64,000 nt of DNA. Origin: SG8-41 sp964521405 (GTDB taxonomy: Bacteria; Pseudomonadota; Gammaproteobacteria; Burkholderiales; SG8-41). This document shows, in pieces, positions 35,949 through 44,412 of this stretch. Where the stretch lies: positions 1 to 64,000 of the forward strand of contig CAZFRR010000204.1 of assembly GCA_964521405.1 (NCBI GenBank). The letters run 5' to 3'. Below the pieces are notes generated by a model, which was not told where the DNA came from, ran no database searches, and was given only the letters and a program-made list of their open reading frames with translations. A program made the translations under genes and the position numbers. Positions within the stretch are counted from its first letter, which is position 1, and every line of letters begins with the position of its first letter.

Positions 35949-36473
35949 TTACTGGGGCGCGGTCGGACCCGCCGCCCCTGCGGTGGCAGTTCCCGTGGGC
36001 GGGGGTGTCGCTGCCGGCGACTCGGCGGACTGCGATTCGGGCGGCGCCGGCGGGTCCGACGGGGACAGTTCGGGATGGGCGGCGAGCGATCGCTGGTACT
36101 GCTGCCACTGGGCCGTGACTTCCCGGCGCTTGTCGGGCGGCAGCTTCTGCAGCTTCTGGTATTTCTCGCGGGCCGCCTTGCGTTCTTCCGTCGTGAGCTT
36201 GGCCCAGGCGGTCATGTTTGCCTGCAGGCGCTGCTGCTCCTGCGGCTTCATCTTGGGGTAGCGCTCGGCCAGGGCAACCCACTTCTTGCGCCGCGTCGCG
36301 TCCATGCCATCCCACTCCGTCGCGAGCGGCGCGAGGACTTTCTGGTGCGCAGGCGCCAACTCAGACCAGGCGGGCCGGACCGGCTTCCTGACGTCCTTGT
36401 CCTTATTTTGCGCAGCGCCTGCCGGGAACGCGAGACATAGCCAGACGATCAGCGCGACGAACGCTTGAGCCAT
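35949..36473 (-). CDS. DUF3106 family periplasmic protein
   Basis: 174 residues: signal peptide (ends PAGAAQ), then repeated helical 'W..L.P.....L.PL..EW..M....KKWV..A.RYP.M.P.EQ.R' units, and a Pro/Ser/Ala-rich tail from about residue 135. Likely a periplasmic heat-shock-CpxP-like helical protein. Overlaps the end of the DUF3619 gene by 25 nt, which implies coupled translation. Confidence 0.85.
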   Translation of the reverse strand: MAQAFVALIVWLCLAFPAGAAQNKDKDVRKPVRPAWSELAPAHQKVLAPLATEWDGMDATRRKKWVALAERYPKMKPQEQQRLQANMTAWAKLTTEERKAAREKYQKLQKLPPDKRREVTAQWQQYQRSLAAHPELSPSDPPAPPESQSAESPAATPPPTGTATAGAAGPTAPQ

Positions 36474-36838
36474 GAATCAAAGCCCTTGTCGAGGTAGGCG
36501 TTGAGCGGCAGTTCGTCAGTGAGCAGCCCGGCATCAATCTCGGCGAACTCGTTCGTCGCGCCGTTGCTCTGCCAGTAGGCGATACCCACCAGTGCTGCCA
36601 CGAGCGCCGAGATGGCGATGAGTTGACGGGTGTTGGCGTAGCGCCCGTCGGAGAGACGTCCCACGGTCTGCCCGGCCCAAGCGAGACCGGTTACCGTCGC
36701 GGGCTGCTCGCGGTAGTGCGACAAGGCGGCCCTGCGCGCGGCGAGCAAGCGCTCGCGCGTGCCGGGCTCGAGTTGGTCCACACCATAATTAAGATGCTGG
36801 ACGATTCTGCCCGCCAGTTCGTGTTCCGGCCGGTTCAT
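36449..36838 (-). CDS. DUF3619 family membrane protein (possible anti-sigma partner)
   Basis: 129 residues from ATG 36838, which overlaps the sigma factor stop by ATGA. One membrane helix near residues 75-95 ('QLIAISALVAALVGIAYW') separates a cytoplasmic N-terminal half from a short periplasmic end, the topology of an anti-sigma factor. The conserved pairing with the upstream sigma factor supports that idea but does not prove it. Confidence 0.85.
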   Translation of the reverse strand: MNRPEHELAGRIVQHLNYGVDQLEPGTRERLLAARRAALSHYREQPATVTGLAWAGQTVGRLSDGRYANTRQLIAISALVAALVGIAYWQSNGATNEFAEIDAGLLTDELPLNAYLDKGFDSWLKRSSR

Positions 36839-37401
36839 AGCTTGATTCCCTGTTTGTTGAGTATCTCCGCAAGGGCGCGGACAGCCCGTGAGCAGTGTGT
36901 TTTCACACTTCCCTCCGAGCAGCCCATTGTGATTGCCGCCTCTGCGACGTCCAGTTCCTCCCAATAACGCAACAGGAAGGCTTCGCGTTGACGTGATGGC
37001 AGCTTTTCCAGTGCTTTCTCAATTAAAGCAAGAACTTGCGAGCGTTCTAATTGCTCCGCCGGGGACTCCGAGAACTTAGAGTCGTCCGCCACTTCCAAAG
37101 TTTCCAGCGGATCGGCATCACTCTCGGAATCGGAGCCGAACAGGCTGGATACGGGTATCGTCCACAGCGCGCGCACCTTCTGCCGCCGGTAGAAGTCCCG
37201 TATGGTGTTCTGCAGGATGCGTTGAAACAGCAGCGGCAGCTCGGCGGGCGGGCGGGCGGCATATTTTTCGGTGAGCTTCAGCATGGCATCCTGGACGATA
37301 TCCAGCGCATGGGGGTCATCCCGCACCGCAAACAGGGCTTGTTTGTAGGCGCGGCGCTCGACTTCCGCGAAAAAATCCGACAGTTCTTTTTGAGTGGCCA
37401 G
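36835..37401 (-). CDS. ECF-type RNA polymerase sigma factor, probable CTG start
   Basis: 188 residues from CTG 37401 (reading MATQKELSDFFAEVERRAYKQ). Region 2 'DDPHALDIVQDAMLKL' and region 4 'LPSRQREAFLLRYWEELDVAEAAITMGCSEGSVKTH' are clear. Between the upstream in-frame TAG and Val121 of the older ORF there is no ATG, GTG or TTG. CTG 37401 has AAGGCGAG just upstream and gives the family N-terminus; starting at GTG 37326 would remove part of region 2. Confidence 0.85.
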   Translation of the reverse strand: MATQKELSDFFAEVERRAYKQALFAVRDDPHALDIVQDAMLKLTEKYAARPPAELPLLFQRILQNTIRDFYRRQKVRALWTIPVSSLFGSDSESDADPLETLEVADDSKFSESPAEQLERSQVLALIEKALEKLPSRQREAFLLRYWEELDVAEAAITMGCSEGSVKTHCSRAVRALAEILNKQGIKL

Positions 37402-37573
37402 AGGACTCGCCTTGGTTAGAGCTGGCGGCTACGTCAACACCGCCTGCGGGACGCGCCCCTACGCGCCCATCGCCAGGGTCCGGGGCATCTTAACAAAACG
37501 TCGGCGGGCCGCAACCGAGTCGAAACCGGCTCGGGGCTTTATCGCTATCATGCTGTTTAAAGAGAGATTTTAC

Positions 37574-37602
37574 TTGACCTGTGGGGCCGCAACCGGTAAC
37601 TT
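37574..37602 (+). promoter_or_regulatory. Possible ilvB promoter
   Basis: TTGACC, 17 bp, TAACTT, about 32 nt before the ilvB ATG. The -10 is weak. The 232-nt gap 37402-37633 shows no leader peptide rich in Ile, Val or Leu and no obvious terminator, so attenuation of ilvBHC is not supported here. Confidence 0.4.
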
Positions 37603-37633
37603 CGAGAGTTTCCGCATCGGTTGGGCTCAGGCC

Positions 37634-39331
37634 ATGGAATTGACGGGCGCAGAAATCGTGGTGCGCTGCCTCCAGGAAGAAAAGGTCGAACACGTGTTCG
37701 GCTACCCCGGTGGCGCCGTGCTGCATATTTATGACGAGTTGTTCAAGCAGAACAAGGTCAAGCACATCCTGGTGCGGCACGAGCAGGGGGCGGTGCACGC
37801 CGCCGACGGCTACGCGCGCTCCACGGACAAGGTAGGCGTTGCGCTCGTCACCTCCGGACCCGGTGTCACCAACGCGGTGACCGGCATTGCCACGGCATAC
37901 ATGGATTCCATACCGCTCGTCGTCATCACCGGGCAGGTGCCTACGCATGCCATCGGCCTGGATGCTTTCCAGGAGTGCGACACGGTGGGCATCACCCGCC
38001 CGTGCGTAAAGCATAACTTCCTGGTGAAGGACGTTAAGGACATCGCGATCACGATCAAGAAGGCGTTCTATATCGCCGCCACCGGCCGTCCCGGTCCCGT
38101 GGTCGTGGATATCCCCAAGGACGTGACCCAGAACAAGGCCGAATTCCGTTATCCCGAGACGGCCACCATGCGCTCCTACAACCCGGTCACCAAGGGGCAC
38201 GGCGGGCAGATCAAGAAGGCGATCCAGACGCTCACGCAGGCGAAGCGCCCGATGATCTACACCGGCGGCGGTGTCATCCTGGGGGGGGCGGCCGATGAGC
38301 TTGCCCTGTTGACGCGGGCTCTGGGCTTTCCCTGCACCAACACCCTGATGGGGCTGGGCGGGTATCCCGCGACCGACCGTCAGTTCCTCGGCATGCTCGG
38401 CATGCACGGCACCTACGAGGCCAACATGGCGATGCAGCACTGCGACGTGCTGCTCGCAATCGGCGCCCGCTTCGACGACCGAGTGATCGGCAACCCGGAC
38501 CATTTCTACAACGCGCAGCGCACCATCATCCACGTCGATATCGACCCCTCGTCCATTTCCAAGCGCGTGAAGGTGGATATCCCCATCGTCGGCAACGTGC
38601 GCGAGGTGCTGCGCGAACTCCTGAAGCAGCTCGAGGCCTCCCGCGAGAAACCCGACGCGAAAGCGCTCAAGGCCTGGTGGGCGCAGATCGACGAATGGCG
38701 CTCGCGCGATTGCCTCAGGTTCGACCGCACGAGCGCCCTCATCAAGCCGCAGTACGTGATCGAGAAACTTTACGAAATCACCCGGGGCGATGCGTTCGTC
38801 ACCTCCGACGTCGGCCAGCACCAGATGTGGGCGGCGCAGTTCTACAAATTCGAGAAGCCGCGGCGCTGGATCAATTCGGGCGGGCTCGGCACGATGGGCT
38901 TCGGCCTGCCCGCCGCCATGGGCGTGCAGCTCGCGCACCCGAAGGACACCGTCGCCTGCGTGACCGGCGAGGCGAGCATCCAGATGTGCATCCAGGAGCT
39001 CTCCACCTGCAAGCAGTACCGACTGCCGATCAAGGTGGTGAACCTCAACAACAAGTACATGGGCATGGTGCGGCAGTGGCAGGAATTCTTCCACGGCAAC
39101 CGCTACGCCGAGTCGTACATGGACGCGCTGCCGGACTTCGTGAAGCTGGCGGAGGCCTACGGTCACGTCGGCATGAAGATCGAGAAGCCCGGCGATGTCG
39201 AGGCGGCGCTGAAAGAGGCGTTCAAGCGCAAGGACGACCTGGTGTTTCTCGACTTCATCACCGACCAGACCGAGAACGTGTTCCCGATGGTGCCGGGCGG
39301 CAAAGGCCTCTCGGAGATGATCCTGGTATGA
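37634..39331 (+). CDS. ilvB: Acetolactate synthase large subunit
   Basis: 565 residues from ATG 37634 (MELTGAEIVVRCLQ), the normal start; the frame is open further upstream. ThDP-dependent; catalytic Glu in 'VRHEQGAVHAADGY'. The ThDP-metal motif, usually GDG/GEG, reads GEA ('VTGEASIQM') with the partner NN pair in 'LNNKYMG', a small departure worth noting. Makes acetolactate for valine, leucine and isoleucine. Overlaps ilvH by ATGA. Confidence 0.95.
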   Translation: MELTGAEIVVRCLQEEKVEHVFGYPGGAVLHIYDELFKQNKVKHILVRHEQGAVHAADGYARSTDKVGVALVTSGPGVTNAVTGIATAYMDSIPLVVITGQVPTHAIGLDAFQECDTVGITRPCVKHNFLVKDVKDIAITIKKAFYIAATGRPGPVVVDIPKDVTQNKAEFRYPETATMRSYNPVTKGHGGQIKKAIQTLTQAKRPMIYTGGGVILGGAADELALLTRALGFPCTNTLMGLGGYPATDRQFLGMLGMHGTYEANMAMQHCDVLLAIGARFDDRVIGNPDHFYNAQRTIIHVDIDPSSISKRVKVDIPIVGNVREVLRELLKQLEASREKPDAKALKAWWAQIDEWRSRDCLRFDRTSALIKPQYVIEKLYEITRGDAFVTSDVGQHQMWAAQFYKFEKPRRWINSGGLGTMGFGLPAAMGVQLAHPKDTVACVTGEASIQMCIQELSTCKQYRLPIKVVNLNNKYMGMVRQWQEFFHGNRYAESYMDALPDFVKLAEAYGHVGMKIEKPGDVEAALKEAFKRKDDLVFLDFITDQTENVFPMVPGGKGLSEMILV

Positions 39332-39819
39332 GACATATCATTTCCGTGCTGCTGGAGAACGAGTCGGGGGCGCTGTCGCGCGTCGCGGGGCTCTTTTCCG
39401 CGCGCGGCTACAACATCGAATCGCTCACCGTCGCGCCCACCGAGGACCCGACGCTCTCGCGCATGACCATCGTCACCGCCGGCTCCGACGCGGTGATCGA
39501 GCAGATCACCAAGCAGCTGAACAAGCTGGTGGACGTGGTGAAGCTGGTGGACCTCTCCGACGGCGACCATATCGAGCGCGAGCTGATGCTGGTCAAGGTG
39601 CGCGCGGTGGGCAAGGACCGCGAGGAGATGAAGCGCATGGTGGACATTTTCCGCGGGCGCATCATCGACGTGACCGACAAGGATTACACCATCGAGTTGA
39701 CCGGCACCGGCGCCAAGCTCGACGCCTTTCTTAAGGCGATTGAGCGCGGCGCGATACTCGAGACGGTGCGCACCGGCGCCTCCGGCATCGGCCGCGGCGA
39801 CCGGGTACTGAGAATCTAG
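39328..39819 (+). CDS. ilvH: Acetolactate synthase small (regulatory) subunit
   Basis: 163 residues from ATG 39328. The ACT domain begins at once ('RHIISVLLENESGALSRVAGLFSARGYNIESL', in sequence) and binds valine for feedback inhibition; the C-terminal ALS-ss domain follows. Coupled to ilvB by a 4-nt overlap. Its stop codon directly precedes array F. Confidence 0.96.
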   Translation: MRHIISVLLENESGALSRVAGLFSARGYNIESLTVAPTEDPTLSRMTIVTAGSDAVIEQITKQLNKLVDVVKLVDLSDGDHIERELMLVKVRAVGKDREEMKRMVDIFRGRIIDVTDKDYTIELTGTGAKLDAFLKAIERGAILETVRTGASGIGRGDRVLRI

Positions 39820-39900
39820 AGAGGAGAGAGAGGAGAGGCGAGAGGAGGGCGGCCGCCCGGTTTGACGCCTGTCGCCTCTCGTCTATCTTCTCTCGCTTTT
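39820..39900. repeat. Heptamer hairpin array F (ilvH-ilvC spacer)
   Basis: Left AGAGGAG, AGAGAGG, AGAGGCG, AGAGGAG (39820-39847); right CGCCTGT, CGCCTCT, CGTCTAT, CTTCTCT, CGCTTTT (39866-39900). Starts at the base after the ilvH stop and ends 18 nt before ilvC, inside an operon, so the hairpin may set the ilvBH:ilvC ratio. Confidence 0.85.
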
Positions 39901-39918
39901 GAACCGAAGGAACCTGAA

Positions 39919-40935
39919 ATGAAGATCTATTACGACAAGGACGCTGACCTCTCGCTCATCAAGAGAAAGCACGTTGCCATCATCGGCTACGGCTCGCAGG
40001 GGCACGCGCACGCGAACAACCTGAAGGATTCGGGAGTGAAGGTGACCGTGGGCCTGCGCAAGGGCGGCGCCTCCTGGACGAAGGCCAAGAATGCCGGGCT
40101 CGCCGTGAAGGAAGTGGGCAGCGCGGTGAAGAGCGCGGACATCGTGATGATCCTGCTGCCGGACGAGCATCACGCCCAGGTCTACGCCGAGGAAATCCAG
40201 CCCAACATCAAGAACGGCGCGACGCTGGCCTTCGCCCATGGCTTCAACATCCACTTCAAGCAGATCGAGCCGCGCGCCGACCTGGACGTCATCATGATCG
40301 CGCCCAAGGGCCCCGGGCACCTGGTGCGCTCGACCTACACCCAGGGCGGCGGCGTGCCCTCGTTGATCGCGGTGGCGCAGAATCCGTCCAAGAAGGCCCG
40401 CGACATCGCGTTGTCCTACGCGGCCGCGATCGGCGCGGCGCGCGCCGGCGTGATCGAGACCACTTTCCGGGAAGAATGCGAGACCGACCTGTTCGGCGAG
40501 CAGGTGGTGCTGTGCGGCGGGCTCACGGCCCTGATCGAGGCCGGCTACGACACGCTGATCGAGGCCGGCTACGCGCCGGAGATGGCGTATTTCGAGTGCC
40601 TGCACGAGGTCAAGCTGATCGTCGATCTCATCTACGAAGGCGGCATCGCCAACATGCGCTACTCGGTTTCCAACACCGCCGAGTACGGCGACTTCACGCG
40701 CGGGCCCCGCATCGTCAACGAGCAGACGCGCGCGGAGATGAGAAAAATCCTGAAGGAGATCCAGACCGGGCAATTCGCCAGGGAATTCATCCTGGAAAAC
40801 AAGGCGGGCGCCCCCACGTTAAAGGCGATGCGCCGCATCGGCCAGGCGCATTCGGTCGAGACCGTCGGCGCGAAACTGCGCGACATGATGCCGTGGATCA
40901 AGAAGAACCGGCTGGTGGACCAGTCTAAAAACTAG
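39919..40935 (+). CDS. ilvC: Ketol-acid reductoisomerase
   Basis: 338 residues, class I short form. NADPH site 'AIIGYGSQGHAHANNLKDSG', and metal/substrate residues in 'EECETDLFGEQ' and 'ECLHEVKLIVDL'. Second common step of branched-chain amino-acid synthesis. ATG 39919 has GAAGGAA upstream. The TAG stop is shared with the first unit of array G. Confidence 0.97.
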   Translation: MKIYYDKDADLSLIKRKHVAIIGYGSQGHAHANNLKDSGVKVTVGLRKGGASWTKAKNAGLAVKEVGSAVKSADIVMILLPDEHHAQVYAEEIQPNIKNGATLAFAHGFNIHFKQIEPRADLDVIMIAPKGPGHLVRSTYTQGGGVPSLIAVAQNPSKKARDIALSYAAAIGAARAGVIETTFREECETDLFGEQVVLCGGLTALIEAGYDTLIEAGYAPEMAYFECLHEVKLIVDLIYEGGIANMRYSVSNTAEYGDFTRGPRIVNEQTRAEMRKILKEIQTGQFAREFILENKAGAPTLKAMRRIGQAHSVETVGAKLRDMMPWIKKNRLVDQSKN

Positions 40936-40982
40936 TGTTGAGTGTTGAGTGATGAGTGATGAGTGATGAGTGACGAGTCGAA
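40934..40982. repeat. Heptamer array G, single-armed, reaching into psd
   Basis: AGTGTTG x2, AGTGATG x3, AGTGACG, AGTCGAA in strict register, beginning inside the ilvC stop codon. No reverse-complementary partner follows. The ATG of the fifth unit is the best psd start, so the array codes for the first residues of Psd (MSDES). Confidence 0.85.
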
Positions 40983-41673
40983 AATCCTGGCCAGCGCATC
41001 GGGCGCGCCGCGCCTGCCTCCTCACGGCGCGGGCAATTATCCGCACCCGATCATCGCGAAGGAAGGCTGGCCGTTCATTGCGGCCGCATTCGCGGTTGCG
41101 GGGGCCACGCATTGGCTCGCCGGCGCCGGATGGGCGGCGCTGCCATGGCTGATCACCGCCTTCATGGTGCAGTTTTTCCGGGACCCGCCGCGCGCGATCC
41201 CGCAGGAATTGAAGGCGGTGCTGTCCCCGGCCGACGGCCGCGTCGTCGCGGTCGAGCGCGCGCGCGACCCCTACCTCGAGCGTGACGCGTTGAAGATGAG
41301 CGTGTTCATGAACGTGTTCAACGTCCACTCCAACCGCAGCCCGGTGGATGGCGAGATCCGCGACGCCTGGTATCACCGCGGCAGCTTCTTCAATGCCGCC
41401 CTCTCCAAGTCCTCGCTCGAGAACGAGCGGGCCGCGCTGTGGATCAGGACGCCGGGCGGGGCGGACGTGACCTGCGTGCAGATTGCCGGCCTGGTTGCGC
41501 GCCGCATCCTGTGCTACGTGCGGACCGGGCAACGGCTTGCGCGCGGCGAGCGTTACGGCTTCATCCGCTTCGGCTCGCGCGTGGACCTGTACCTGCCGCC
41601 CGAATCGCGACCGGTCGCCTCGATGGGCGACAAGGTTTACGCCACCGAAACGATACTCGCCACATTGCCGTAG
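40966..41673 (+). CDS. psd: Phosphatidylserine decarboxylase
   Basis: 235 residues, short proteobacterial-type Psd that self-cleaves at the serine of 'RFGSRVDLYLP' to make the pyruvoyl group. Other landmarks: 'LSPADGRVVAVE' and 'MNVFNVHSNRSPVDG'. The family usually begins at (M)NYPHPIIAKEGWP; here no start codon exists at that point and translation must begin about 25 codons earlier, at an ATG within heptamer array G. Next gene pssA makes its substrate. Confidence 0.92.
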   Translation: MSDESKILASASGAPRLPPHGAGNYPHPIIAKEGWPFIAAAFAVAGATHWLAGAGWAALPWLITAFMVQFFRDPPRAIPQELKAVLSPADGRVVAVERARDPYLERDALKMSVFMNVFNVHSNRSPVDGEIRDAWYHRGSFFNAALSKSSLENERAALWIRTPGGADVTCVQIAGLVARRILCYVRTGQRLARGERYGFIRFGSRVDLYLPPESRPVASMGDKVYATETILATLP

Positions 41674-41755
41674 ATTGCCAATGCGTGATTCGTGAATCGC
41701 ATGATCCCGCCCGCGGTTTTCACAACTCACGATTCATGGCTCACGATTCACGGGG
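41674..41755. repeat. Heptamer hairpin array H (psd-pssA spacer)
   Basis: Left ATTGCCA, ATGCGTG, ATTCGTG, AATCGCA, TGATCCC (41674-41708); right CACAACT, CACGATT, CATGGCT, CACGATT, CACGGGG (41721-41755). Begins right after the psd stop and its last unit provides the G-run in front of pssA. Confidence 0.85.
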
Positions 41756-41764
41756 GGGTTGAGC

Positions 41765-42592
41765 ATGTACGAGCCGCGTGAGCACAAGCTCTTCATCCGG
41801 TCGCGTTTTGCCCGGCGCGGGATCTACTGGCTGCCGAATCTCTTCACGATTGCCGCGCTGTTCGCGGGTTTCTATGCCATCGTGCAGGCGATGGGCGGGC
41901 GTTACGAGCAGGCCGCCATCGCGATCTTCGTGGCGATGGTGCTGGACGGTCTCGACGGGCGCATCGCCCGCTTGACGCACACGCAAAGCGCCTTCGGCGC
42001 GGAACTCGACAGCCTGTCCGACATGGTCTCGTTCGGCGTCGCGCCGGCGCTGGTGGTGTACGTGTGGGCGCTCAAGGATTTCTCCGGCATGAAAACCGTG
42101 GCGCTGCTGGGGCCCTGGCTTTCCACCAAGCTCGGCTGGATCGGCGCCTTCATCTATTGCGCGTGCGCGGCCCTGCGGCTCGCGCGTTTCAATACCACGC
42201 TCGATGTCGCCGACAAGCGTTTCTTCCAGGGACTTCCCAGCCCTGCCGCGGCGTGCCTTGTCGCGGGGCTGGTGTGGGCGATGAACGAATACCAGATCAT
42301 GGGGGCGGACGTGAAGTGGCTCGCCTGGGTCCTCACCGTGTTCGCCGGCCTCACCATGGTGAGCAACTTCAAGTTCTACAGCGGCAAGGACATCAATCTC
42401 AGGAAGAGCGTGCCGTTTTCGGTCGTGGTCGGCATCACTTTCGGGCTGGTGGCGCTGTTCATGCTCTCCGGCACGCTGCCGGAAATGCTGTTTCTCCTGT
42501 TCGTGGCTTATGGCGCCTCGGGCTACGTGATCTGGATCTACGAGCTGATCAAGGCCAGAGGCCGCGGCCGCACGCCGCCCCCGGCGATCTGA
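41765..42592 (+). CDS. pssA: CDP-diacylglycerol-serine O-phosphatidyltransferase
   Basis: 275 residues, multi-spanning CDP-alcohol phosphatidyltransferase with the motif DG-x2-AR-x8-G-x3-D-x3-D ('DGLDGRIARL', then 'GAELDSLSD'). Makes phosphatidylserine from CDP-diacylglycerol. ATG 41765 is preceded by a G7 run contributed by array H. Last gene before the leuA leader. Confidence 0.95.
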   Translation: MYEPREHKLFIRSRFARRGIYWLPNLFTIAALFAGFYAIVQAMGGRYEQAAIAIFVAMVLDGLDGRIARLTHTQSAFGAELDSLSDMVSFGVAPALVVYVWALKDFSGMKTVALLGPWLSTKLGWIGAFIYCACAALRLARFNTTLDVADKRFFQGLPSPAAACLVAGLVWAMNEYQIMGADVKWLAWVLTVFAGLTMVSNFKFYSGKDINLRKSVPFSVVVGITFGLVALFMLSGTLPEMLFLLFVAYGASGYVIWIYELIKARGRGRTPPPAI

Positions 42593-42607
42593 GGCGCAAC
42601 TCCCGGC

Positions 42608-42636
42608 TTGCCTCCCTGCGGGAAAAAAGCTATATT
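42608..42636 (+). promoter_or_regulatory. Promoter of the leu leader
   Basis: TTGCCT, exactly 17 bp, TATATT. The expected start near 42643 lies only about 3 nt before the ATG of the leader peptide, so the leader would be translated from a (nearly) leaderless mRNA. Confidence 0.65.
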
Positions 42637-42645
42637 TTGATCAAC

Positions 42646-42723
42646 ATGCATCGCTCGATCCAGGCCAACGCAACTCTCCTTCTCGCCAGCCTTCGGCTGG
42701 CCGGCCTGCTGCTGCGCCCGTAG
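42646..42723 (+). CDS. leuL: Leucine-rich leader peptide of leuA (attenuator)
   Basis: 25 codons, 8 of them Leu, with runs LLL at residues 11-13 and 21-23 (TLLLASLRLAGLLLRP at the end). This is the classic pattern of a ribosome-sensing leu leader. A hairpin GCCAGCC-TTC-GGCTGGC falls within the second half of the ORF and further GC-rich pairing follows before leuA, although no textbook U-run terminator is seen in 42724-42852. Attenuation of leuA by leucyl-tRNA supply is inferred. Confidence 0.75.
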   Translation: MHRSIQANATLLLASLRLAGLLLRP

Positions 42724-42852
42724 GCGCGCAACCACTTTCCCCACAATCTGATGTTCTGGCCTGCGCGGTGAGCGCCGCGGCGGGAAACTAATCGAACCCC
42801 CGCGTTTGCCGGCCTGTGCCGGGTGGCTGCCGCGGCAACCCTGGAGAACTCC

Positions 42853-44394
42853 ATGGCGAAGGAAAAATTGATCATATTTGACACCACCATGCGCGACGGC
42901 GAGCAGAGCCCGGGTGCGTCCATGACGAAGGAGGAGAAGATCCGCATTGCGCGGCAACTCGAACGCATGCGGGTGGACGTGATCGAGGCCGGCTTCCCGG
43001 CTTCGAGCGACGGCGACTTCGAGGCGGTGCGCGCGGTTGCTTCCCTCATCAAGGAAGCCACCATCTGCGGTCTCGCGCGCGCCAACGAGAAGGACGTGCG
43101 CCGTTGCGGCGAGGCGGTCAGGGGCGCGCGCTCCCCGCGCGTTCACACTTTCATCGCGACCAGCCCCATTCACATGGAGAAGAAGCTGCGCATGGAGCCC
43201 TCGCAGGTGATCGAGCAGGCGGTGAGGGCGGTGAAGTGGGCGCGCGAATACACCGACAATATCGAGTTCTCGCCGGAGGACGCGGGCCGCTCGGACTTCG
43301 ACTTTCTCTGCCGCATCCTCGAGCAGGTGATCAAGGCCGGCGCAACCACGATCAACGTGCCGGACACGGTGGGCTACACGCTGCCCGACCATTTCGGCCC
43401 GTTGATTCGGAAGCTGCGCGAACGCATCCCCAACTCGGACCAGGTGGTGTGGTCGGTGCATTGCCACAACGACCTCGGGCTCGCGGTCGCCAACTCGCTC
43501 TCCGCCGTGTTGAACGGCGCGCGCCAGGTCGAGTGCACAATCAACGGGCTCGGCGAGCGCGCCGGCAATGCCTCGCTCGAGGAGATCGTGATGGCGGTGC
43601 GCACGCGCCAGGACGTGTTTGCCTGCGACACCGGCATCGATGCCACGCAGATCGTGCCGGCGTCGAAACTGGTCTCTGGCATCACCGGCTACCCGGTGCA
43701 GCCGAACAAGGCGATCGTCGGCGCCAACGCCTTCGCGCATGAGTCCGGCATCCACCAGGACGGGGTGTTGAAGCACCGCGAGACCTACGAGATCATGAGC
43801 GCCGAGTCCGTCGGCTGGAACGCCAACCGCCTGACGCTCGGCAAGCTCTCGGGCCGCAACGCGTTCAAGAGCCGGCTGCATGAGATCGGCATCGTGCTCG
43901 AGTCCGAGGAGGCGTTGAACGCCGCGTTCAAGCGCTTCAAGGACCTCGCCGACAAAAAGCGCGAGATCTTCGACGAGGACCTGCAGGCGCTGATCACCGA
44001 GGAGAGCCTCGAGCACGTGGAGAACGAGCGCTACCACCTGGTGTCGCTGACCGCGCATTCGGAAACCGGCGAGCAGCCCTACGCCAGGCTGGTGGTGTCG
44101 GATGCGGGCCGGGAGAAGCCGGCCCAGGCGCAGGGCAGCGGCCCGGTGGACGCCTCGTTCAAGGCGATCGAGTCGATCGTGAAAAGCGGGGCAGAACTGC
44201 TGCTCTACTCGGTCAACAACATCACCAGCGGCACCGATTCGCAGGGTGAAGTGACGGTGCGGCTCGCGAAGAGCGGGCGCATCGTCAACGGCCAGGGCGC
44301 CGACACCGATATTGTCGTGGCTTCGGCCAAGGCCTACATCAACGCGCTCAACAAGCTGCACACGAAACTGGAGCGGATCAATCCGCAGTTATAA
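42853..44394 (+). CDS. leuA: 2-isopropylmalate synthase
   Basis: 513 residues, type 1 long form: TIM-barrel with 'FDTTMRDGEQSPGASM' and the metal pair in 'VHCHNDLGLAVAN', then the C-terminal regulatory domain that binds leucine. ATG 42853 has TGGAGA upstream. Condenses 2-ketoisovalerate (from ilvBHC upstream) with acetyl-CoA. Its expression should respond to the leader at 42646-42723. Confidence 0.96.
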   Translation: MAKEKLIIFDTTMRDGEQSPGASMTKEEKIRIARQLERMRVDVIEAGFPASSDGDFEAVRAVASLIKEATICGLARANEKDVRRCGEAVRGARSPRVHTFIATSPIHMEKKLRMEPSQVIEQAVRAVKWAREYTDNIEFSPEDAGRSDFDFLCRILEQVIKAGATTINVPDTVGYTLPDHFGPLIRKLRERIPNSDQVVWSVHCHNDLGLAVANSLSAVLNGARQVECTINGLGERAGNASLEEIVMAVRTRQDVFACDTGIDATQIVPASKLVSGITGYPVQPNKAIVGANAFAHESGIHQDGVLKHRETYEIMSAESVGWNANRLTLGKLSGRNAFKSRLHEIGIVLESEEALNAAFKRFKDLADKKREIFDEDLQALITEESLEHVENERYHLVSLTAHSETGEQPYARLVVSDAGREKPAQAQGSGPVDASFKAIESIVKSGAELLLYSVNNITSGTDSQGEVTVRLAKSGRIVNGQGADTDIVVASAKAYINALNKLHTKLERINPQL

Positions 44395-44412
44395 CGCGAC
44401 GGGAGAAGGGGT

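Noticed and set aside
37402..37633. Attenuator or riboswitch in front of ilvB
   Set aside because: No branched-chain-rich leader ORF, terminator or known aptamer pattern could be found.
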